DNA of 64,000 bases from Limnomonas spitsbergensis (Eukaryota; Chlorophyta; Chlorophyceae; Chlamydomonadales). The position numbers and the translations under genes are program-made. The stretch covers positions 206,001-270,000 of the forward strand of contig JAYJMM010000062.1 of NCBI GenBank assembly GCA_037349105.1. Direction: 5' to 3'. Numbering within the stretch: position 1 is the first letter of the stretch; each line of letters begins with the position of its first letter. Under the pieces are notes generated by a model, which saw nothing but the letters and a program-made list of their open reading frames with translations, did no database searches and was not told where the DNA came from. Shown here piece by piece: positions 24,801 through 34,800 of the stretch.

Positions 24801-24988
24801 CGAACAAGAACTGGTTCTTCGGGTTCCACGATAGCTTAGTTCTTGCAGGAATTGTAGCAGAACAGCAGAAGCCAGGCCAAGGAGGTGCCCGGAACTTGAC
24901 TTGACGGAGCGGCCATCCGGGAAGATCAATGTCAAATCACTTAATCACCCAGGGACAAGGCCTGCTCAAGCGTAAGCTGACCACTCAT
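21863..24988 (-). pseudogene. BTB-WD40 pseudogene, copy B
   Basis: A paralogue of copy A with several lesions. Exon 1 (from 24988, MSGQLTLEQALSLGD) hits a stop caused by a short insertion before LTLIFPDGRSVK. A recognisable exon 2 (CLEDWMEVLRLLY) is missing. Exon 3 (about 23842-23420) shifts frame after IIRACLS. The 60-nt linker exon near 23160 has lost most of its length and its donor, running straight into intron sequence. The WD40 exon changes the Trp codon after RGHSNRVTC to a stop. Downstream blades (22327-21863, ISGSEDRTVRVWD, VRVWDIGTGLC) stay open. The shared flanks show it arose with copy A by segmental duplication. Confidence 0.85.
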
Positions 24989-26389
24989 GGGGTTCCGACG
25001 TCACTTTTTAATCAGCTGGGCCACAACGATCCTTTGAGAACTGCCGTTCGATGACCAGTACCGATAGACGTGCGTTGAGCGGAAACGTCGCGATGTTCCT
25101 TCCGTCAATTCGGATGACAGACAATAAACCCCCCTCTAAAAGAACACACAGCGCCACAAGATGAATCGTGAATGAAACAAATTACTGGAGGCTTCTTGGA
25201 CTAGACGATTGAAGTATCCAAGAATGGTGAGGACTGATGAGGTGCTGAAAACGGTCGATCCGTCAGAGGCCCAACGTAATTCTCGGCGTGAAGGTAATTT
25301 GCGCTGAAACAGAAATGACAACGGAGGAAAAGCCGGAGGCCTAGCCGCACCGGTAGTGGTGGCAGGCCAGGAACACAATACGTATGTTCAATACATACAC
25401 TGGTAGCTGTAATTTAAAATCTGATATAATTGAAAACCCCAGACTGAGATCAGCAGGTGTCAAGCATTTGAGACCCCCTGAACCAAGCCACAAAGAAGGC
25501 GTGATGTCGTTTGTGGGTGGAACGGCTGTCGGAGTGTTGGCCGATACCGGTTAGTCTCAAAACGCGTGGGGCTGCCTCAACTGCCCGTCGTCACCCCTGC
25601 CGCCGCACGGGGACTCTCAGTCAAGCAGGGAGGCAAGGGAGTTTTCTCCCAACCCAACAGTTGCGCGCCCACGAGGCCGAGCCTCTTCGAGCAGGGTCCA
25701 GAGGTGTGATGTTCTTGACATGTCTTTAATGTGACGCTCGGCAGGGCCTAGAGGTGTAACTCGTTACACTCCGCTAGTCTGTAAAAGAATAATACGGTAC
25801 ATCACATTCAATACCACCACACTAAATATTGTACAAGAGCATCAGGGAGACTCCGATATCGGTTTACTCAAACGAATAAAATGCTCGTATGCCTTTTGAT
25901 CACAAGCGCATCTTTTGACTGAAGACGCCTGGTCGGATCAAAGGTGTATGAGCCAAACAAGGCGAAGCCAGTGTCCCTTTGGCACCCCCCCATAAAGGAC
26001 AAAGCTGCACAGTCCTCACAGGCAAGCCAGCTTTCACACGCATAAGTTGCGACATGATGAAGATCAGATACATCACTCTTGCGGAAGGACCCAGTGCTTC
26101 TAAGAGGACCGGTGACCCTCTTTTGTTACCACAATGCTCCTCATGTCAGGCCCTCCAGGTTGACATCCCCACCCTTGCCTCTCCTACTTCTTAGGGAGGC
26201 CAGATGGAGACGACGACCTGAGGCTGGTCGTCATCTCCCTATTGCTGGAGCCAGCCGGCAGCATTAAAATCAGCACCAGCTGCCCTCAGCTCCCTGCCCC
26301 TAACCATCCAGCGGCGTGAAGGAAAGCAAAGCGCCGGAGCTGCCCTGCCCACCCTCGTCAAGGCCGCTGTCCTGCCCCTTCCATCAGCC
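24989..26389. other. Intergenic between copy B and the 26-31 kb gene
   Basis: The part 25000-25380 is paralogous to the upstream flank of copy C (about 47860-48189; both carry the complement of GAGCTACGTCGGGCCTCGGA-like text). One dispersed box lies at about 25665-25722. I see no gene. Confidence 0.5.
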
Positions 26390-29300
26390 TCAGCGACGCC
26401 CGCGCTGCCCACCCTTGCCCTTGCCTCCAAACCCCCCTCCGCCACCAATCCGCCCGTACGGGGCTCTCGTGCTACCATTGCCGCCGCCAGCCTGACCCTG
26501 CGGAGCTCTCATGCTACCGAAGCCTTGGGGCTGCAGCTGCTGCTGATACACGGCATTGTAGTAATCTGCCATAGCAGCGGCGTAGGTGGCCGGGTCCGTG
26601 CAAATGTTCATCATCGAGGTAGAAGCAGTACTGTTGTAGTACGGTGCCGCTTGAGAGGCAACACCTGCAGCGCTGTAGTACGGCACCGCCACAGGGCCGC
26701 CGCCGCCACCTCCAGCGCCCTTGCTGCTCGCCCTGCCAACCTGCTTGGGTGCCCGGCCTCGCTGCTGCTGCTGTGGCCACTGCAGCTGCTGTTGCTGTTG
26801 TCTCTGCTGCTGCGGCCTCTGCTGCTGCTGCCGCTGACCTCCCACCTGAGTGCTGAGGGGTGCACGCTGCTGGGGCCGGCCCTTGGCGCTCGGCCTGCCT
26901 GCCAGCTGCCCCTTCCTCACACCACCGCCAAGAGTTTGGTTCAGGCCGCTGGAGCCGCCTCTCTACAAGCATTTCAAGAGCCATGCGTCAGATACGACCA
27001 CTTCAAACTATCGATGCTGCAACAGTGCAACCTCTCCTGGGCATGACTCACCCTCCTTCAAACGCCTACAAGACCAGGAGCGCTTTCCCAATGACATCAA
27101 GAAATGTCCCCCTACCCCCTCTCCCAACTACCTACTTACTTCTTCTTGAGCATGTCTCTATTAATCGCTTATATGCTGCTCACTAGTTTTGGATCCCCCC
27201 CCCTTCCTCCCACCTCTCCTTCCCCTCATCCAGAAGGTGGTGGGATGTTGATAGATAGATAGATTTGGCGGGTAATTAAGCACGTATCTCTCCCCTATAT
27301 CTCCCGCAGGCATTACCCAGGGCCTCACCGCAGTGGATAATGGCGCGCGGCCCTTCTTCATGGCCTGCCTGTCGCCACTAGGTTGCGCCGGCTGCTGCTG
27401 CTGGCGCTGCCCCAGGCCACGGCCGGCCTTCCTCAAAGCTGCAGCCCCGACGAACTTGGGCGCAGATCCTCCAGCCACCGCCACCTTCCTTGGTCCCTGG
27501 ACAGGGGAAAATACACACACAGTAAACAGTGCACTCTTGTAGGACACACCACCTTCGACAGGTCGAGTAACAATGCACCAACAAGGCCACGAAGCTCACA
27601 CGTGGCCCATGGGATCTTCCTCTTCGGGCCCTGGGGCCTAGACCAGCAACGATGCACAAACATGACACATGGCTACTTGCTCCTCCCATAGCCTACGAGA
27701 TCCTCCGTCTTTTGACCAGCACCAACGCACAACATGTGCACAAGTGTCGCCCATGGAGCCATCACTCAGGCTCTACCGGCCCTGGCGCGTTCATCCTTCC
27801 CACTCAAATCTCCATGCTCGCAACGCTTGCATCGCCCACAAGGTCACAAGGTTGCCACACCATTGGATACCATCCACCTCGTCCTCTCACCCTCCCCCGT
27901 CATACCTTGGCACCCAGCTGTTTCTTCACTTTGGTCATGGGGGCCGCGGGCTGCATCTTGCTGGCGCGTGCTCTAGAGAGGATCCTCCTGGCCATCGTGG
28001 TCTGCACTGCCTGCGGACGACCGCCCTGACCTCTGCAAGGCGAGAGGGAGGAAGAAGGTCAGACGTTGAGATGTGTGGATCTTTCAGAGTATACACACCA
28101 GGTCAGGTAGGGGGTGTTTTACTGCTCCTAAACTCGGGGGTAGCATAAGTCCAATAGGCAAGGGGGCTATACCGTGACCGGCCTACAGATGGTGGCCTAA
28201 GTCATAGGGCCTCTTGCACCTGGCCTTGCAGGCAAGTAGCTGAAACACTAAAAGGGTTCAGGCGTCCAGTCCAAGGGTTTGACGATCCTTTCAAATTACG
28301 ACTGGAACAAAGCCAGAACCTCAACAAGATTCAAAACATGGGGCTGGTGGGCAGGCAGGCCTTATGTTCACACTTTTAGGCTAACAGTTTATGTTTCATT
28401 TTGATCTGGTGACAGCGCACTCCCCCCTTCAACTGCATAGGTATGGAACTGTTCCTCCAGACCCTTGACACAGCCCCAATGCCTGGCTTCACGGCACTCA
28501 GCTCCACATACTGGCAGTGGTGTTCAACTGCTTCCCCAAGTCTCATTCAACAGCCTGAATGCCTGATAGTCGTTCTGCATTTCTGCACCCCTAAACCTGA
28601 TGCATCTCAGCTGGACCACCCTATCCCATCCAAGTGTTTACCACCTTGGCTCCTGCTGCCCCCCTCCCTCAATCCAGGCCCCACAAACCTGGTTGCTGAC
28701 ACTCAGTTGATGTGTCTAGCTGTACACTCCCCCATCCAGGCACTATCACTTTGGCCTCAGCTGTCCCCCTCCCTCAATCCAGGCCTCACAAACCTGGATG
28801 CTGACACGTCCAGCTGTACAACCCCCCAGCCAGGCAATATCCCATCTGGCCCCGACTTCTCATGCCTTCCCCACCATGCAGGCAGCACGGACCTGGATGC
28901 TGACACTTTGCTGACACGTCCAGCTGCAGTGAACTGCTTGGGTGCATTCCTCCCGATGGGTGCCATGGTCTCCTTGAAGGCACGCTTGGCTTTCATGACC
29001 TGTCACACAGCGTTCAAAGGTGCAGAATGTTTAAATCCAGGATCAATTGACCTGTCACGCAGGTGCACAGGGTGCAGAATGTTTAAATCCACCATCAATT
29101 GACCTGTCACGCAGGTGCACAGGGTGCAGAATGTTTAAATCCACCATCAATTGACCTGTCACGCAGGTGCACAGGGTGCAGAATGTTTAAATCCACGATC
29201 AATTGACCTGTCACGCAGGTGCACAGGGTGCAGAATGTTTAAATCCACCATCAATTGACCTGTCACGCAGGTGCACAGGGTGCAGAATGTTTAAATCCAG

Positions 29301-31360
29301 GATCAATTGACCTGTCACACAGGTGCACAGGGTGCAGAATGTTTAAATTCAGGATCAATTGACCTGTCACGCAGGTGCACAGGGTGCAGAATGTTTAAAT
29401 CCAGGATCAATTGACCTGTCACGCAGGTACACAGGGTGCAGAATGTTTAAATCCAGGATCAATTGACCTGTCACGCAGGTACACAGGGTGCAGAATGTTT
29501 AAATCCAGGATCAATTGACCTGTCACACAGCGTACAAAGGTGCAGACTGTTTGAATCCAGGATCAATTGACCTGTCACACAGCGTACAAGGTGCAGACTG
29601 TTTGAATCCAGGATGAGTTGTCCTGCCCAATGCAGGAATGCAGGCCGTGGGGTCCCATGGCGATGGGCTTTGTGTTTAGAACATGCAAACGGGAGAAAAA
29701 TCAAATTACTGGCGGTAAGGGACAACAGTCGAAGCTGCTCTTGGCTGGCGGCGAAAGCTGCCACATCTTTCTGAACAAGAGCATCACACGTGAGCCGTGG
29801 TAAAACATTGACCTCAGTCACTATATATAGGTAAATTCAGCATGGTCTCGGTACTGATTCGCAGGCAGCACCCACTCATACCCTATTCCCATTAGGGTAC
29901 CCCAAGAACAGGGGGGGTAGGGGGGCAGACGCCTTCCCCAAGATAAAAAAGACCATCGCTGTAAAACAGATGAGCAATTAAAACCTCGGTTCCTGCCGGC
30001 CCTCAAGAGCAACCCACCCAGGCTAACATTAAAATAAACCCTCCCCAGTCCCACCACCAATGCTGACTAGACAGTCAAATCACCAGCCTCAGCCTCTCAC
30101 CAGTCGCTTTGCCCCGATGCCGGATGCGTTTGCGGCTCGCGCCTGCTGCAGGAGAGTAGAGGGTGGGGTAGGGTGGAGAGCATATGTGGCCCTGGCGGCA
30201 GAGAGGCACCGCCCTTTGTGAGGACAGCGGGCAGCAGCCAGGTAGTAGCCAGAGGTGGCTGCCGTCGGCCTCAGGTGGGTTGAGGTTATGTCCAGCTCAG
30301 TGTCTGTCCCAGCCGGCTGAGCCATGAGCAAGGAGCACCAGCAGATCGGTGGAACAGATAGGCGTTCATAAAGACCTGGGCTGTGACCAAAGCTGGCACC
30401 GCCATACCAGGCCAGGGATCGGCTCTATGCTGTGGGCCAGTCCCGATCACATCTGACCTCGCGCGCTACAGCTGCGTTTTGGGTGCTCTAGGCAGCGATT
30501 TGGCGGCTAGCCAAGGCTGATCATGAATGAGCAAGACAGCCTCGAAAACTCCATGGCCAAGCCAAGGCAGTGCAGCTGCATGCATTTCAGCAGTCTCTCC
30601 CAAAACGCCTCAGTGATGGGCAGCAGCTAGCCAGGCCTGGGCGAATGCTTGAGCGAGCCTTGAGACGCCATGGCCAAGGGCTCGGCAAGCGCATGCACCT
30701 AAAAGATTCTCCAAAGAGCGTCTCAGTCAAGGGCACCTTCGATGCATATTCGTTGGGCAACGCAAGTCATGGTAGACATGGGCTTCTGTGGGAAACCCCT
30801 TGGAACATGTGCTGCATGCAGGGTTTGCATGCTGCCCAGATGGTCAATCAATCCTGAATTTGATGTCACAAGGATGCATGCACAGCTGTGGCTGAAGACC
30901 AACGCGAATTGCCGCCAGAAAGTCAGGTTGGCAGCTTCTAAAGCCGCGGACGTTTGAAGAAGGAGGAATATCCAATAGGCTCTGCTGCGACGTAGGAAAC
31001 TCGATTACCTCAGAATCCATGCACATCGTCCTCAACATCGTAAGATCCCTGCAACGTCTGGAACACCCAAAATGGAAATTGACGATGTGAGAGGGTCCTA
31101 CTTACCATCTTCGGCGCTCCTTTCCCGAGTGACGTGGGGGCTCTTGAGGCACCACCTTTGCCCAGCTTGATGGGGGCTCGAGTGCCCCCGCTTGGGCCAG
31201 CTCCTTTGCCAGCTCCTTTGCCCAGCTTGATGGGGGCTCGAGTGCCCCCGCTTGGGCCAGACGATGCGACGTTCTTCTTGGCAGCTATGAGTTCATCCAG
31301 GCTCATGCCCAGCTTACGCTGGATGTCCTGGGCCTTCGTGGTCTGCCCCAAACTCGTCAT
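26390..31360 (-). CDS. Gly/Gln/Arg-rich protein with N-terminal UAP56-binding-like motif; possible mRNA-export adaptor
   Basis: Five exons (minus): 31360-31106, 28999-28918, 28030-27906, 27496-27329, 26962-26390; GT-AG, phases agree, about 400 residues. Residues 17-28 (LGMSLDELIAAK) resemble the MSLDDII-type helix by which ALY/UIF-type export adaptors bind UAP56. Two copies of GPSGGTRAPIKLGKG follow. The middle is basic (KAKRAFKETMAPIGRNAPKQ, ARRILSRARASKMQP, MTKVKKQLGAK, GPRKVAVAGGSAPKF). The C-terminal exon is Gln-rich, then Gly/Tyr-rich (PATYAAAMADYYNAVYQQQ), ending in GKGKGGQRGRR. No RRM is seen. The exon 2 donor (GTGTCA) and exon 3 acceptor (CAGAG) are the least certain sites. It is divergent from DCP2. 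The role is inferred from motif and composition only. Confidence 0.7.
27540..27905. repeat. Degenerate repeats in intron 3 of the 26-31 kb gene
   Basis: Two units of about 90 bp share GACCAGCAACGATGCACAAA / GACCAGCACCAACGCACAAC and CCATGGGATCTTCC / CTACGAGATCCTCC (about 27600-27670 and 27690-27760). Their source is unclear. Confidence 0.45.
28560..28917. repeat. Decayed copies of exon 2 3' edge (26-31 kb gene)
   Basis: The exon 2 end reads CCAGCTGCAGTGAACTGCTT on the plus strand (28920-28939). Related strings recur upstream on the plus strand at about 28810 (CCAGCTGTACAACCCCCCAG), 28718 (CTAGCTGTACACTCCCCCAT) and 28607 (TCAGCTGGACCACCCTATCC). Each is joined to a CCTGGATGCTGACAC-type spacer. 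All lie in the intron downstream (minus) of exon 2. Confidence 0.7.
28997..29618. repeat. 52-bp tandem array, 12 units, nucleated on exon 2 5' edge
   Basis: Twelve units with exact 52-bp spacing begin GACCTGTCAC at 28997, 29049, 29101 and so on to 29569. The first unit overlaps the acceptor and first codons of exon 2: the minus strand reads TGTGACAG then GTCATG. Every later unit repeats the TGACAGGTCA junction but diverges into AATTGAT...GGATTTAAACATTC. The array fills part of intron 1. Units near the ends differ most (CACAGCGTACAAAG variants). Confidence 0.9.
31140..31262 (-). repeat. In-frame coding duplication in exon 1 (26-31 kb gene)
   Basis: A segment beginning CCCAGCTTGATGGGGGCTCG is present twice, at about 31158-31202 and 31220-31262. 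It encodes the duplicated GPSGGTRAPIKLGKG peptide; a shorter third relative, SRAPTSLGKG, follows in the protein. The duplication keeps the frame. Confidence 0.85.
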
Positions 31361-31829
31361 GGTGCGTCTGTCCACGTGGAGGGGAAGTTTATTCGGCACG
31401 TGGACCGAAGTTAAGTAGGCGTCTCACACATGCGCAGCAAGTATATGCAATGACAAACGAAAGGTGTTAGGCTGGTGAGACGAAAGACAAAGCGATGGCT
31501 CGCACTACCTTTGCGATCTGCTTCCTTGGAATAAGCTTGGTATGTTAAGAAAGAGGATCAGCGAGGCCCCAACAATGCGGATTTTTTGAATAGGGATTGC
31601 ACCTTGAGCTTGCATGGCAGGGTAACCCGATTCTTCAGCGCTTCTGGTTTCGAAGCGGCTCGTCCCTCTCCTCAATTCCAAAATCTGAAGAACGTCTCAT
31701 AACCGCCCAGCCACAAATCTATTCCTGTTTTTGCTCTAGCTTACCAACGTATTCCTCCTCCTCAGCGAAGGGTCCTAACCGTTCAGCACATGCAAGGCAC
31801 CCTCGGGCCCAGTCAACCAGGTAGCGAGC
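31361..31829. promoter_or_regulatory. Divergent promoter region with two CACGTG boxes
   Basis: This 469-bp interval separates the start codons of the 26-31 kb gene (31360, minus) and DCP2 (31830, plus). Palindromic CACGTG boxes lie at 31373-31378 and 31397-31402, just upstream of or in the 5' leader of the minus gene. Such boxes bind bZIP/bHLH factors in plants. No TATA-like element is convincing. Shared regulation is an inference. Confidence 0.5.
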
Positions 31830-34800
31830 ATGGAGCCCTCCGACGACATCATGGAGCTGATCGAGCTGAAATTCCTTAGGACTGCGCCAAAGGATTCCCT
31901 CGGGTATGTGGACATTTGCTGCAGGCTGCAGCTGGCTAGGATATACATACATCACGGCCCGCTGCATGGGACAGCTGCCTGGCCTGCTTTTGCCCTGTTC
32001 GTCTACAGCCATACAGACCCTGTAAAGCTATGAACACGTGATAATTTGAAATGTGTGAATTATTCCACGGCAGACTTTGGGCCTAAGCTCACAACACCTT
32101 CACAGCATTTAAAATAACTCAGCATTACTCTCATAGCAGGTGGGGGGTGATTCACCTACAATTCACCTACATCTCAACCTACGACTAGGGGGGGTGGAGA
32201 AGCCAGACTTGCTACTTGGACTACCTGCCATGGGCCGGGCAAGGTTTGGTCTCCCTCAGCCCACTGGCTGCTGCCCAGCGCCCTGTTTAAGGTAGCCTGG
32301 TGCGCACTAAAATATACACCGTCTCACAGCCAGCGACTGCTGTTAGGACTGCGCCATATTCTCTACTTTTTATAGAGTCAGGCACACTGCTTCAAGTCCA
32401 CACTTCCTCTCACCATGTACGGACTGCTGCATTATAATTATCGCCAAAGCACTCTTGACTGCAGAGGCCTCTGGCTAGCACCTGTGAGTGCGGTGTGCTG
32501 GATGTGTGATTTAATTTTTGGCTACATTCAATAGTCCTCATTGACACAGTCCAGTTCGGTCATTACAATGAAGGTTTTGATGGCAACCAACGTTGCCCGG
32601 TCATATCTCCCCTGTTTTCCCCTGCTTTTGCTGGTGGCGGCCACATGCCCAATGACTGATACCCTTCTTTACTTGGAATCGTTATCTTCCATGTGGTGTC
32701 TTGATTGCACCTAAGACACTCCTTTCATCCACCTCCTCCTCCTCTATGTCATGCAGTTCCCTAGATCAGATCATGTTCCTCGTCGAGCATGCATACTGGC
32801 ATTATGAGGTAGGGAGTATTGACCATGGGATCTATGTATACTGACACTTTGAGGTATGAGCTATTGACAATTGGATACATCATACATTCGTACTGGCACT
32901 ATGTGATATGACCATCTGCAGGATTGATATTGGATTCATGGGAGGATGGAGCATTTATAATGGCACCATGTGGTGTGAGGTATTGGCAGTAGAGGTATAT
33001 ATCAGTAATAGACGGCATGGAGCCTAAGCTTTGGGTTTCTCAAAAGTGATGCAAATGCAAGCAGTGTCATGCATTAAATAATAATATGTGTCACTTTAGA
33101 TATTGGGTCCCATGCATGGTGCATGGGTATATTGTGACGTGCGATACGGGCCATGCACCATAAGGCATGGTTCATGTGACGTTCAATTTTTGCCACGTGG
33201 CGTGGCACATGGTTGCCACGTGCAATTTGGGCCATGCGGCAGAGCGCATGCAACTTCAACTCACCCACCATCATCTCACCTCTACGATCCTTGCACACTC
33301 AATACTTTTCTCCACGTCCTGCATGGTAACGGCGCAGATGTGGCTTCGGACCAGACTGCGCTGTTTCCGTAACTCTCATGCCCTCTTTCTTTCTCCATGC
33401 GTTGAACATGGAACCCTGTTCCCCTGCTTTTGCTGGTGGCGGCCACATGCCCAATGACTTACACCCTTCTATACATGGAACCTGCTCATGTTCATAGGAC
33501 AGCATTCGGGAGAAGAATCCTGAGCTGCGGCACTTCGGCGGACTGGAGCCGTTCGCGCGGTACATGTTTAGCCGCTCGTCAATGCTGGCAGAACATGTGG
33601 TAAATTTACTAGTCAGGGTTAAGGGTTTAAGTGCTCATGAAGGCTGGCAGAACACTCGGTGACTCGTGTTGTCTAGTCAGGGGGAGGGGTGGGGTGGGGT
33701 GGCAGGCGGGGTTCGGAGCATTTTAGGGTGTTCGGGTTTCGGGTTCAGTATTCAGGGTTAAGGATTTACAGCTTTACAAAGTTTGCTGGAGTGGCGGGAC
33801 ACACGTTGATTTTGCCGTCTAGTCAGGGTTACGGGTGTGGTGGCCTGGCAGATCGCTGGCAGGTGGCATCGTTCATTTTAGCGCAACTTAGCTGCATCAC
33901 GGATTCACCGCATACGGTCATGGGGGCCTGGTGCAACAAGTCCTGCTGCTCGGGCCACTGGACACTGGTCGGAGACTTGTCATTTATCAAGATTTGGTCC
34001 CGACGGCCCATTGGTGGCCGCCCTTTGGCCCCCAAACCTGGTCTGGCGCGCACTTGAATAAAACCCTGGCAGGGGGGCTCCAGGCATTGCAGGGTTACGG
34101 TACAGGGTTTAAGGATTACATTAGCGTGTTCTTAAGGATACTATTCGCAGGGTTTACATTTGTATCATAACCTTCTGATGCGAGGTGCTGCACAGCTGTT
34201 TGATTAAGAAGCGCATGTACATCCCGTCAACCCTACACCCCCAAACCCTAAACCCTAAAGCCTCCCCGAAACCCTACATCCGAAACTGCATGCAGGACAT
34301 TTTTAAATTATATCTTCCCTTCCTGAAAACCGAAACCTAAAACCTGAAACCTGATCCCCTTACGTGATGACACAAACACAGTGCCATCCTACCCAGGCTT
34401 GCTGTACCCAGTCCCAAAAACCTAAGACCAGAACTTTCAAATCCCATGCAAGACGATGCTAATGAGATATCAACCTCCCCCCAAGCCTATCAACCTCACC
34501 CCCATGCAGGATGGTTTTGATGAGTTACCGCCCTACCCTGAATCCTAAACCTTCACCCCCATACATGATGACTCTGATCAGATTTTGCCACACCCTAAAA
34601 CCTGAACACTCACCCCCATACATGATGATTTTGATCAGATTTTGCCATATCCTAAAACCTGAACCTTCAACCCCATGCAGGCTGATTTTGATGAGATCCT
34701 GCGGGCTTTCAATCGGTACAAACAGTCCATTCCCGTCTACGGCGCCATTCTGCTGGACAGTGAGATACAGGGAGGGGGGGGGGGAGGGGGGTAAATCAGA

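Noticed and set aside
26514..27046. Alternative open frames over the Gln-rich exon
   Set aside because: CAG/CTG-rich DNA gives Ala-, Leu- and Gln-rich frames on both strands. Only the GLNQTLGGGVRKGQ frame joins the upstream exons in phase.
28997..29618. CRISPR-like array of 52-bp units
   Set aside because: Units are tandem without unique spacers, the genome is eukaryotic, and the unit matches a splice junction of the host gene.
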